A stretch of 6,563 nucleotides of DNA from Chloroflexota bacterium (GCA_023392115.1 JAEVZT010000251.1:1-6563), one strand, 5' to 3'; numbered from the stretch's first letter, positions 1 through 6,112 are shown. Numbers and translations: made by a program. The notes: a model not told the origin generated them from the sequence alone.

Positions 1-221
1 TGATGACGTTTTCGAGCCGCGTTTGGTATCCGATCTATGTCGAACGCGCGCCTGTCTGGGGCTTGACGGCGCTTGAAGATCAGCAGCTCGCCGGGCTGCT
101 CATGTGGATTCCTGCGGGTATCGTCTATCTGATCGCGGCGCTGGCGCTGGTCGGCTTGTGGCTGCAAGCAGCGGAACGCGCTGAACAGGTGTATCAACCC
201 GCCGCGCGCGACCTAGGGTGA
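1..221 (+). CDS. ctaG: CtaG-like cytochrome c oxidase assembly factor, C-terminal fragment
   Basis: This is the last ~72 codons of a gene that enters from the left edge; the first in-window Met (position 3) is not taken as the true start. The segment has a short loop ending LEDQQLAGLLMWIPAG followed by a hydrophobic helix (about residues 31-54 of the fragment) and a charged tail ending in TGA at 219-221. The LEDQQ-x-GLxMWxPxG stretch is what I recognise from the multi-pass caa3_CtaG family, membrane proteins needed for assembly of caa3-type oxidases. The neighbouring convergent gene cluster starts with a caa3-type CoxB, which fits this role. Gene order further left, possibly oxidase subunits I and III, cannot be seen. 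The family call rests on a short C-terminal piece, so a paralogue of unknown specific role is possible. Confidence 0.75.
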   Translation, partial: MTFSSRVWYPIYVERAPVWGLTALEDQQLAGLLMWIPAGIVYLIAALALVGLWLQAAERAEQVYQPAARDLG

Positions 222-249
222 GCGCGACTATCGCCAGCGCGCTCACCCT
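215..249. terminator. Perfect 12-bp inverted repeat between convergent genes, probable bidirectional terminator
   Basis: The arms AGGGTGAGCGCG (215-226) and CGCGCTCACCCT (238-249) are perfectly complementary around an 11-nt loop. The hairpin includes the ctaG stop codon and ends 11 nt before the stop of the convergent quinoprotein gene at 261. Placement and GC-rich stem suit a terminator serving both strands. Neither side has a T-run, so it is not a classic intrinsic terminator; it may act with a factor or protect 3' ends. Confidence 0.6.
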
Positions 250-260
250 TGCGCTAATCG

Positions 261-1976
261 CTAACCCTGAACGCTCGGCGACGGGACAGGCGTTAGCCAC
301 GGCTGCGGCGTTGGAATGACGCCCTCCGCGCCGAGCCGCAGCGCCGCCAGCACCGGACGGCTGCCGATGCCGATCGGCAGCAGAAGCGTATCGCCGGCTG
401 CCGCCGCGAAGGCGTTGATCCCGCCGGGCGGGTCATATTCCCAGACGAGACTGCCGTCCTCGCGGTTGAAAGCGTAGGTCGTGCCGGCGTACACGCTGAT
501 AAAGACCAGATCGTTGATGACCAGCGTCGAGCTGAACGACGGTTCGTCGAATTCATGCTGCCAGACGATCTCGCCGCTCGTCACGTCGACGGCGACGAGT
601 TCGCTCGTCCCTTCGAGGATATTGACGCGACCTGTCGCGTTCAAGACAGCTTCGGTGCCATCTTCGGCATCGTAGCCAGTCGCGGTGTACGGTGTGGGCA
701 GGTTGAGCACAGGCAGAAAGACGACGCCTTCGGCGTAGGCGATCGGCGTTTGCACGCCGCCCCACACACCGGGATAGACGACAGCCGTCTCGCCAAGCGG
801 CAGTTCGGTCAGTTCGTCATTCTGGTGGATGCCGACCGGTGTATCCCACAAACGCTCGCCTGTCTCGCGGTCAAAGGCGATCACCCGACCGAGCTTACCC
901 GAACCGATGATGATGTCGCGCTCCGAACCATCGTCTGCCGCGATCGTCGTCAGAACCGGCGATGTTTGGAAGTCGAGATCGAACAGGTCGAGCGGCTTTA
1001 TCTGGTCGTACCACAACAGTTCGCCGGTCACGTGATCGAGGGCGACCAGCGAATTGGAGTACAGGTTTTCGTTACGACGGCTGCTGGCGTTTGGATGATC
1101 GGCTGTGCCCGGAAACGGCGCGGGGTTTCCCGTGCCCCAGTAGGTGATGCCGGTTTCGGTATCGACGGCGGGGGGATACCAAACGCCACCGCCGCCGTTA
1201 ACGTTCGGATTGCCCCAGAAATCGTCGGTCACTACCTGCCAGCGCCAGACGACTTCGCCGGTTGCGTGGTCAAGCGCGTAGATCACGCCGCTGCGCCCCG
1301 GCGCGTACCCCTGCCGCGCATCTTGATCGCCTGCCGCGCCCTCGTTGACAGCACCCGCCACAGCCGCCGTGAGGACATAGCCCCCGTAGACATAAGGCTG
1401 CTGCGCGCCGGTTGGACCCTCAAGCCCTGTGCGCCAGATCAGTTCGCCCGTTTCGATGTCCAGCGCGAAGATCGTGTTCACGCCCGCCTGCGCGTAGACT
1501 TTGCCGTAGCCGATCGCGGGCCCGTTCGGTCCGATCACGCTCTGGTTCTCTTCGTGTCTCCAGATCAGCTCACCCGTCTCCAAGTCGAGCGCGTAGACGT
1601 TACTGCGCAGGTCTTGAAAGTAGACGACGCCGTTGGCGATCAGCGGCGCGGACGCGATGCCGCCGTAGCCGCCGATACCGGGGATGTCGAACATCCACGC
1701 TACGCCAAGCTGATCGACGTTGGACGAGTCAATTTCCGCGTCGAAAGTCGCCCGCGTGTTCGCGTAATTGCGCCCCGCCATCGGCCATTCATCGGCAAAC
1801 TGTTCGACTTCCGGCGGGATGGCAGGGACAGGTGACGTATCCGGCGACGGCGCTGTCGCGACGACCCCCGGCGTTGGAGAAGGCGCGGGTTGGTTGTCCT
1901 GTCCCCAAGCCGGCGCGGCGACTGTCGAGAGCAGGAGCAGCGCGAGCACGACCGGCGGCAGTCGTTTCCAAGTCAT
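261..1976 (-). CDS. Exported PQQ-dependent alcohol dehydrogenase-like quinoprotein (copy A)
   Basis: Predicted 571-aa beta-propeller quinoprotein of the methanol/ethanol dehydrogenase family. It would oxidise an alcohol or aldehyde outside the membrane using PQQ and pass electrons to a cytochrome c. Residues 1-25 look like a Sec signal ending AWG|QD, then comes a Pro/Ser/Thr-rich linker to about residue 55. Seven tryptophan-docking repeats of the form A-x-D-x-x-TG-x-x-x-W are visible (128-139, 170-181, 233-244, 311-322, 366-377, 461-472, 501-512). Matching residue spacing to methanol dehydrogenase MxaF, W266 corresponds to the PQQ-stacking Trp243, N284 (GTGNP) to metal ligand Asn261, D333 (PLDLFD) to catalytic Asp303 and K361 to Arg331. 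D335 adds the lanthanide-type Asp. E212 is a possible equivalent of Glu177. There is no cysteine and no heme domain. The ATG at 1976 is chosen because GAGGAG (1991-1986) lies 9 nt upstream; a TTG at 1985 abuts that site. Substrate unknown. Confidence 0.85.
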   Translation of the reverse strand: MTWKRLPPVVLALLLLSTVAAPAWGQDNQPAPSPTPGVVATAPSPDTSPVPAIPPEVEQFADEWPMAGRNYANTRATFDAEIDSSNVDQLGVAWMFDIPGIGGYGGIASAPLIANGVVYFQDLRSNVYALDLETGELIWRHEENQSVIGPNGPAIGYGKVYAQAGVNTIFALDIETGELIWRTGLEGPTGAQQPYVYGGYVLTAAVAGAVNEGAAGDQDARQGYAPGRSGVIYALDHATGEVVWRWQVVTDDFWGNPNVNGGGGVWYPPAVDTETGITYWGTGNPAPFPGTADHPNASSRRNENLYSNSLVALDHVTGELLWYDQIKPLDLFDLDFQTSPVLTTIAADDGSERDIIIGSGKLGRVIAFDRETGERLWDTPVGIHQNDELTELPLGETAVVYPGVWGGVQTPIAYAEGVVFLPVLNLPTPYTATGYDAEDGTEAVLNATGRVNILEGTSELVAVDVTSGEIVWQHEFDEPSFSSTLVINDLVFISVYAGTTYAFNREDGSLVWEYDPPGGINAFAAAAGDTLLLPIGIGSRPVLAALRLGAEGVIPTPQPWLTPVPSPSVQG

Positions 1977-1985
1977 CGGGTTCAA

Positions 1986-1991
1986 CTCCTC
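1986..1991 (-). promoter_or_regulatory. Ribosome binding site of quinoprotein A
   Basis: GAGGAG on the minus strand with a 9-nt spacer to the ATG at 1976. It directly touches a TTG at 1985-1983, which is therefore too close to be the start. Confidence 0.7.
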
Positions 1992-1994
1992 AGA

Positions 1995-2360
1995 TTAGCG
2001 TATCAGCTTGGGAGCGATGGCAGACGCTTGATTGCCCCAAGTGTTGCGGATGTACGTCAGGACGGCGGCGAAATCCTCGGTTTCGAGCGAGTTATGAAAT
2101 CCCGGCATCGACCCACGCCCATACTTGACAACCTCGATTAGCGGGCGCGGATCGTGCAGCGTGACGATATGATTCCCCGCCAGCGGCGGGAACAGATCGC
2201 GGTAACCCGCTCCATCCGCCTCATGACAGCGCGAGCAGTTGAGCGTGTAGACTTCTTCGCCCTGCATCATCTGCTGCGTGCGGTCGGCGGTCAGCGCGGG
2301 TTGACAGGCTGCCACAAGTACAACGGCGCAAAAAAGCGCAGTAGCGATCCAAACGCGCAT
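1995..2360 (-). CDS. Lipoprotein cytochrome c, partner of quinoprotein A
   Basis: Predicted 121-aa monoheme class I cytochrome c, likely the electron acceptor for the quinoprotein encoded 18 nt downstream. A hydrophobic N-terminus ends in a lipobox VAAC with Cys19 as the lipidation site, so the protein should be anchored on the outer face of the cytoplasmic membrane. The heme site is C42-S-R-C45-H46, and M85 in GRGSMPGF is the probable sixth ligand. It is clearly paralogous to the cytochrome at 4058-4429: both share LFPxLAxNxIVTxHDP, VKxGRGxMPGF and the AVLTYIRNTWGN/SVLTFIRNSWGN segment. ATG 2360 is preferred over the longer GTG at 2375 because GAGGA (2371-2367) lies 6 nt upstream of it. The partner assignment comes from gene order, as in MxaF-MxaG and ExaA-ExaB pairs. 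Confidence 0.88.
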   Translation of the reverse strand: MRVWIATALFCAVVLVAACQPALTADRTQQMMQGEEVYTLNCSRCHEADGAGYRDLFPPLAGNHIVTLHDPRPLIEVVKYGRGSMPGFHNSLETEDFAAVLTYIRNTWGNQASAIAPKLIR

Positions 2361-2366
2361 CTGTGT

Positions 2367-2371
2367 TCCTC
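2367..2371 (-). promoter_or_regulatory. Ribosome binding site deciding the start of the cytochrome c at 1995-2360
   Basis: GAGGA with a 6-nt spacer to ATG 2360. It immediately follows the TGA stop of quinoprotein B (2374-2372). An in-frame GTG at 2375 overlaps that stop (GTGA) but has no comparable site. Confidence 0.65.
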
Positions 2372-4033
2372 TCACTCAGCGTCCGTTTCCGCCGTTGGAA
2401 CCGGCGTTGCTTCTTCGTCATCCACCGCCCTCGGCGAAACATCGGCAACATCCGAACCGAGCCGAAGCGCCAGCACGATCGGCGGATTGCCCAAGCCGAC
2501 CGGAAAGACGATCATGTCCCCGGCGACGGCGGGCCAAGCGTTGATCCCGCCCGGCGCTTGATAACGCCAGACCTCGCTGCCGTCTTCGCGGTCAAATGCG
2601 TAGATCACTCCGTCGAACGTCGACGTAAATACCAGATCGTTGACGACGGTCGCCGCGCCAAACACGGGCGCGTCGAATTCCTGTATCCAGATGATTTCGC
2701 CGGTGCTGACGTCAATCGCGTTCAACTCGCCTGTGCCGGTCGCTATTTCGGTGCGCGATTCCGCTTCTTGAACGGCTTGCGAGCCTGTTTCCGAGTCCCA
2801 GCCGGTGGCGGTATGCGGCGTCTGCAGATTGAGTATCGGCACATAGAGGATGCCGTCCGCCAGCGCCATCGGCGTTTCGACGCCGCCGAGAATGCCGGGG
2901 TAGACCTCGACGACTTCGCCCGGTGGAATCTCTTGCAGGTCATCATTCTCATGCCTACCGACAGGGGTATCCCAAACCACTTCCCCCGTGTCGCGATCGA
3001 GCGCGACGACCCGACCGAGTTTGCCCGAACCGATCGCGAGCGCGCGTTCCTCACCGTCGATCGTCGTCGTGGCGAGGACGGGGGAAATCTGAAAGTCGAG
3101 ATCAAACAGATCGTAGGGCTTGGCGAGGTAGTACCAGAGCATCTCGCCGGTCTGGGAATCGAAGCTGATCATGGCATTTGTGTAGAGGTTTTCGCCGGGG
3201 CGGCTGGTGGCGTTCGGGAAGTCAATCGTGCCGGGAAACGGTGCGGCGTTGCCTGTTCCCCAGAAGACCGTGCCGCGTTCGCCGTCGATCGCCGGCGGAT
3301 ACCACGTTCCGCCGCCGCTGTTGACTTCGGGGTTGCCCCAGAAACCTTCCTCGACGACCTGAAACTCCCAGACCGTCTCGCCGGTTTCGTGGTCGAGCGC
3401 GTATAAGTGTCCGCTCGTGCCACCCCTATACCCGGCATAATCGACCTCGCCTTCGCCGGCGACGCCCGCCTGTGATGTAATGAAGATGAGTCCGTCATAG
3501 GCGACAGGCTGAATCGCGCCGGTCGGGCGCTGATCGGTCAGCCGTGACCAGCGTTCTTCGCCGGTTTCCATGTCCAGCGCGCTGAATGTGTCAACGCCGC
3601 TGGCAAGAAAAACACTGCCGTAGCCGATGCCAACGCCGTTCGGTCCCGTCACTTCGTTCTCATAGATCCGTTCCCACAAGCGCGCACCTGTTTCCCGGTC
3701 AATCGCGAACACGTTGCTCTGCTTGTCCTGAATGTAAACAACGTCTCCGGCGATTATCGGGTTGGTCGCCAGCGCGCCCCACGCGGCAACACCCGGCACT
3801 TCATACGTCCACGCGACCCCCAACTGATCGACATTCGAACTGTCGATCGCCGAATCAGTGGTAAAACGTGTGTTGGCGTAATCTCTATTCGGAAGCGCCC
3901 AGTCAGCCGCAAACTGTTCGATTTCCGGCGGAACAGCACCGCTTGCGCCTTCCTGCGCCTGCACCGGCGCGAACGCCAGCGCCATCAGCACAAGCAGCAC
4001 CGTCACGGCGAACCGGCGTTTCATCAATTGCAT
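2372..4033 (-). CDS. Exported PQQ-dependent alcohol dehydrogenase-like quinoprotein (copy B)
   Basis: Predicted 553-aa quinoprotein, the tandem paralogue of copy A. They share a 13-residue identical run IDSSNVDQLGVAW and near-identical segments around the active site. Residues 1-26 form a Sec signal (KRR, hydrophobic core, VQA|QE). Seven tryptophan-docking repeats lie at 109-120, 151-162, 211-222, 289-300, 343-354, 438-449 and 478-489. By spacing to MxaF, W244 is the PQQ-stacking Trp, N262 (GTGNAAP) the metal-ligand Asn, D311 (PYDLFD) the catalytic Asp and K338 the quinone-contacting basic residue. D313 is the extra lanthanide-type Asp, and E194 in AGVAGEG may match Glu177. No cysteine occurs, so there is no vicinal disulfide. 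It lacks copy A's long Pro-rich N-terminal linker but has an acidic tail containing ATPVPTAE. ATG 4033 has AAGGA seven nt upstream. Substrate unknown; a non-catalytic propeller is less likely given the retained residues. Confidence 0.85.
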   Translation of the reverse strand: MQLMKRRFAVTVLLVLMALAFAPVQAQEGASGAVPPEIEQFAADWALPNRDYANTRFTTDSAIDSSNVDQLGVAWTYEVPGVAAWGALATNPIIAGDVVYIQDKQSNVFAIDRETGARLWERIYENEVTGPNGVGIGYGSVFLASGVDTFSALDMETGEERWSRLTDQRPTGAIQPVAYDGLIFITSQAGVAGEGEVDYAGYRGGTSGHLYALDHETGETVWEFQVVEEGFWGNPEVNSGGGTWYPPAIDGERGTVFWGTGNAAPFPGTIDFPNATSRPGENLYTNAMISFDSQTGEMLWYYLAKPYDLFDLDFQISPVLATTTIDGEERALAIGSGKLGRVVALDRDTGEVVWDTPVGRHENDDLQEIPPGEVVEVYPGILGGVETPMALADGILYVPILNLQTPHTATGWDSETGSQAVQEAESRTEIATGTGELNAIDVSTGEIIWIQEFDAPVFGAATVVNDLVFTSTFDGVIYAFDREDGSEVWRYQAPGGINAWPAVAGDMIVFPVGLGNPPIVLALRLGSDVADVSPRAVDDEEATPVPTAETDAE

Positions 4034-4057
4034 CCGTCTATCCTTCCACCACGCTGA

Positions 4058-4429
4058 CTATCGAACATCTTCTGGCAGGATCGGATCCGCCTCATTGCCC
4101 CACGAATTGCGGATAAAGGTGAGGACGCTGGCGATTTCGTCGTTTGTAAGCGCGGCATCAAAGCCGGGCATTGCCCCACGCCCGTTCTTGACGATCTGTA
4201 TCATGGGGGTTGGGTCGTGCCGCGTGACAATCGGATTGTGCGCCAAGCGCGGGAAAAGTTGGCGGTAGCCCTCGCCGTTGGGATGATGGCAGCGCTGGCA
4301 GTTCAGCTGGTAGATGCGCTCGCCTTGACTGACCATCTGCGCCACTTCCGGCGTGTCGCCTGCTGCTTGGCAGCCGTTCAGCGCGATAAGGAGCATCAGG
4401 AAGGCAGTCAGACTCAACGTTAATCTCAC
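4058..4429 (-). CDS. Lipoprotein cytochrome c, partner of quinoprotein B
   Basis: Predicted 123-aa monoheme cytochrome c. The signal segment ends in the lipobox LNGC, with Cys20 as the lipidation site, so the mature protein should be tethered outside the cytoplasmic membrane. The heme motif is C44-Q-R-C47-H48, and M87 in GRGAMPGF is the likely axial ligand. It is the paralogue of the cytochrome at 1995-2360 and precedes quinoprotein B by 24 nt, suggesting a dedicated electron-acceptor pair. The start is the GTG at 4429, five nt after AGGAGG. A longer reading to 4552 is open but would overlap most of the C-terminus of the upstream cytochrome gene and add a non-signal-like leader, so it is discarded. 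Confidence 0.87.
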   Translation of the reverse strand: MRLTLSLTAFLMLLIALNGCQAAGDTPEVAQMVSQGERIYQLNCQRCHHPNGEGYRQLFPRLAHNPIVTRHDPTPMIQIVKNGRGAMPGFDAALTNDEIASVLTFIRNSWGNEADPILPEDVR

Positions 4430-4434
4430 GTATC

Positions 4435-4440
4435 CCTCCT
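4435..4440 (-). promoter_or_regulatory. Ribosome binding site fixing the GTG start at 4429
   Basis: AGGAGG on the minus strand, five nt before GTG 4429. It begins immediately after the TGA stop (4443-4441) of the preceding cytochrome gene, an arrangement that suggests translational coupling. Confidence 0.75.
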
Positions 4441-4845
4441 TCACCGCGTCAGCGTATACAGATATGCCGCAATGTGCCGCGCCTCCTCCTCGCTCATGCC
4501 GACATTCGGCATGGCATTCCCCGGCTGGATCGCCTGCGGGTTGTGTATCCACGCGATCAAGTTGTCGGCGTTATTCGTCAGGACGCCGGCGATGTACTGG
4601 CGCTGCTGGTAGCCATCAAGCGGCGGACCGACCAGCGAGTCCGCTCCTTCGACCCCCGGAATGCGATGACACGTGCCGCAGCCCCAATAGGCAGCCAGCC
4701 GCTTGCCCGTGTCAGGATTGCCGTTGGGTACGCGCCGATCCTGTTCTCCAAGCTGCTGGTTCGGCTCTGTGCCACACGCCGCCAGCATGATCATCAGCGA
4801 AAGGGTGGCAGCCAGAAGCAGCGTGTGGAATTGGCGTGTCGTCAC
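4441..4845 (-). CDS. Lipoprotein cytochrome c downstream of coxB
   Basis: Predicted 134-aa monoheme cytochrome c, from a different subgroup than the two quinoprotein partners. The N-terminal hydrophobic stretch ends in the canonical lipobox LAAC (Cys24). The heme site is C56-G-T-C59-H60 within WGCGTCHRIPG. M112 in the PGNAMPNVGMS stretch is the likely sixth ligand. The second half (LIAWIHNPQAIQPGNAMP) closely resembles the cytochrome domain fused to the CoxB encoded just upstream (GGWVVNAQTIKPGSRMPP). It may therefore shuttle electrons between quinoprotein cytochromes and the oxidase, or be an extra oxidase-associated heme. The GTG start at 4845 has GAGGAG (4857-4852) six nt upstream and lies 15 nt after the coxB stop. 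The shuttle role is inferred from position. Confidence 0.87.
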   Translation of the reverse strand: MTTRQFHTLLLAATLSLMIMLAACGTEPNQQLGEQDRRVPNGNPDTGKRLAAYWGCGTCHRIPGVEGADSLVGPPLDGYQQRQYIAGVLTNNADNLIAWIHNPQAIQPGNAMPNVGMSEEEARHIAAYLYTLTR

Positions 4846-4860
4846 TGTGTGCTCCTCTCG

Positions 4861-5895
4861 CTAGTCGAGCGATTCGAGAAAGTCAAGCAGGGGCTCGACA
4901 TCTTCAGCCGGGATTTCGACCGGCGGCATGCGGCTTCCCGGCTTGATCGTCTGAGCGTTAACCACCCAACCGCCGAGATTGCCGCGATTGTTCGGCAGCG
5001 AGGCGGCGCCAATTGTCTGACGGCTGGCAAAGTGCGTCAGGTCGGGCCCAAAGCGGCTCACCGCGTCTGTGCCGCCGATCGCATGGCAGAACTGGCAGCC
5101 GACCTCGAAAAATACCTCTCGCCCGCGCTGCGCTGATTCGCTCAACATGGTTCTCGCGGTTGTCTGCTGGTGCTGAAGCCACGCGTCGAACGCTTCAGGC
5201 GGTTCGGCGACGACGAGGAAGTGCATTTTGGCGTGCTGCAAGCCGCAGAACTCGGCGCAGATGCCGCGATAGGTGCGCGCCTGATCGGCTTGAATCTGAA
5301 ACGCGCGCGTTGTGCCCGGAACGAGATCCATTTTCCCGTGTAGTTCAGGCACCCAGAAGCTGTGTATTACGTTGGCGGACGTCAGATGGAGTTCGACCAC
5401 CTGCCCGGTTGGGATATAGATTTCATTCGCGGTGATGATGTTGTAGTCGGGATAGCGGACTTCCCACCACCACATGTGCCCGACAACCTCGATAGTGAGC
5501 GGCGGATTGTCTTCGTGCGCCAGCACCTGCATGCTGCGCAGGGTAAAAACGAACACGATCGCCAAAATGACAATCGGCAGAATCAACCCGCCGTATAAGA
5601 GCCAGCGCAAACCAGCCTGTGAGCGCACATCATTGAGCGAACGACGCGGATTGCGGATAAAGAGCGTGTAGAGCAGCAGCAGCGTGACCAGCACGAACAC
5701 GCCTGTGCCTAGAATGAACATGACCCACCACAGTTCGGCGATGCTCGCCGAGGCGGGTCCGCGGGGATCGAGCGCGGAAACGGGTGGTGTTGCTTCAGAT
5801 ACTGCGGTACAGCCTGATATGTAGACGGCGAGGATGAGGCTGAGGGACTGGCACAGACGACGGCGCGGGACGCGGTCGATGAGTGCGGTCGGCAA
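4861..5895 (-). CDS. coxB: Cytochrome c oxidase subunit II with fused cytochrome c domain (caa3 type)
   Basis: Predicted 344-aa subunit II, which takes electrons on its heme c and CuA centre and passes them to subunit I for oxygen reduction. The N-terminus carries a lipobox ISGC (Cys29). Two transmembrane helices follow (about 54-80 and 97-119), then the aromatic segment MWWWEVRYPD (141-150). The CuA ligands are all present: H178 in VIHSFW, then C213, E215, C217, H221 and M224 in CAEFCGLQHAKM. The C-terminal cytochrome domain has C267-Q-F-C270-H271 and M323 in GSRMPP. The start is taken as TTG 5895 because AGGAGG (5907-5902) lies six nt upstream; a farther TTG at 5925 has no suitable site. 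It is first in the operon. No coxA or coxC follows; the next genes are cytochromes and quinoproteins, which is unusual for this family. Confidence 0.95.
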   Translation of the reverse strand: MPTALIDRVPRRRLCQSLSLILAVYISGCTAVSEATPPVSALDPRGPASASIAELWWVMFILGTGVFVLVTLLLLYTLFIRNPRRSLNDVRSQAGLRWLLYGGLILPIVILAIVFVFTLRSMQVLAHEDNPPLTIEVVGHMWWWEVRYPDYNIITANEIYIPTGQVVELHLTSANVIHSFWVPELHGKMDLVPGTTRAFQIQADQARTYRGICAEFCGLQHAKMHFLVVAEPPEAFDAWLQHQQTTARTMLSESAQRGREVFFEVGCQFCHAIGGTDAVSRFGPDLTHFASRQTIGAASLPNNRGNLGGWVVNAQTIKPGSRMPPVEIPAEDVEPLLDFLESLD

Positions 5896-5901
5896 ATTCC
5901 A

Positions 5902-5907
5902 CCTCCT
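5902..5907 (-). promoter_or_regulatory. Consensus ribosome binding site setting a TTG start for coxB
   Basis: AGGAGG in the wider context AAGGAGGTGG, a near-complete anti-16S match, with a 6-nt spacer to TTG 5895. No ATG or GTG occurs in frame at a suitable distance, so a TTG start is the best reading. Confidence 0.8.
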
Positions 5908-5931
5908 TATTGTCTGGCTCGACAACCGAAG

Positions 5932-5947
5932 CTACATTTCTCCTCCT
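5932..5947 (-). promoter_or_regulatory. Start-stop codon pair (ATG-TAG) with its own Shine-Dalgarno in the coxB leader
   Basis: On the minus strand AGGAGG (5947-5942) is followed after four nt by ATG (5937-5935) and directly by TAG (5934-5932). This could bind a ribosome without making a peptide, 37 nt before the coxB start. It may equally be a chance product of a purine-rich leader. Confidence 0.3.
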
Positions 5948-6012
5948 CTTCTCGGCAAGCCGCTTGATGTCTCGGAATAGGCTGAGTCGATTTCTGCAAA
6001 TACTCCAATACC

Positions 6013-6034
6013 ACCTGCTTCGTCTCGCGCAGGT
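6013..6034 (-). other. Small inverted repeat in the coxB leader
   Basis: ACCTGC (6013-6018) and GCAGGT (6029-6034) are complementary with a 10-nt loop, inside the predicted 5' untranslated region. The stem is only six bp; it could be a weak leader hairpin or an operator half-site pair, or chance. Confidence 0.25.
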
Positions 6035-6083
6035 ATATCAGAAAAATGTGCATAATCGCCTAGCACTGGTGATGTGAGGCTAC

Positions 6084-6112
6084 ATAATAAACTAATTTAT
6101 TCCAAAATTCAA
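6084..6112 (-). promoter_or_regulatory. Predicted sigma70-type promoter for the coxB-quinoprotein operon
   Basis: On the minus strand a -35 TTGAAT (6112-6107) and a -10 TATTAT (6089-6084) are separated by exactly 17 nt. They match consensus at 4/6 and 5/6 positions and sit in an AT-rich island within otherwise GC-rich DNA. Transcription would begin near 6077, giving a leader of about 180 nt before coxB. No other gene separates it from the operon. Confidence 0.55.

Noticed and set aside
555..1835. 426-codon open frame on the plus strand inside quinoprotein A
   Set aside because: It is antisense to a gene with clear signal peptide, propeller repeats and active-site residues. The translation is Arg/Asp/Val-rich with no recognisable domain, as expected from the complement of GC-rich codons.
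1412..2128. 238-codon Arg/Ser-rich open frame on the plus strand
   Set aside because: Low-complexity composition typical of an out-of-frame reading of GC-rich DNA, antisense to two real genes.
2363..3406. 347-codon open frame on the plus strand inside quinoprotein B
   Set aside because: Antisense shadow. It resembles the one inside copy A only because the two sense genes are paralogues, which could wrongly look like a conserved gene pair.
4430..4552. N-terminal extension of the cytochrome at 4058-4429
   Set aside because: It would overlap the upstream cytochrome gene by more than 100 nt and push the signal peptide inside the protein; the GTG at 4429 has a strong ribosome site.
4474..5136. 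220-codon open frame on the plus strand across the cytochrome and coxB genes
   Set aside because: It overlaps two well-supported genes on the other strand and has no ribosome site or domain.
5896..5925. Ten-residue longer CoxB starting at TTG 5925
   Set aside because: No ribosome site at a usable distance, and the strong AGGAGG at 5907-5902 would lie inside the coding region.
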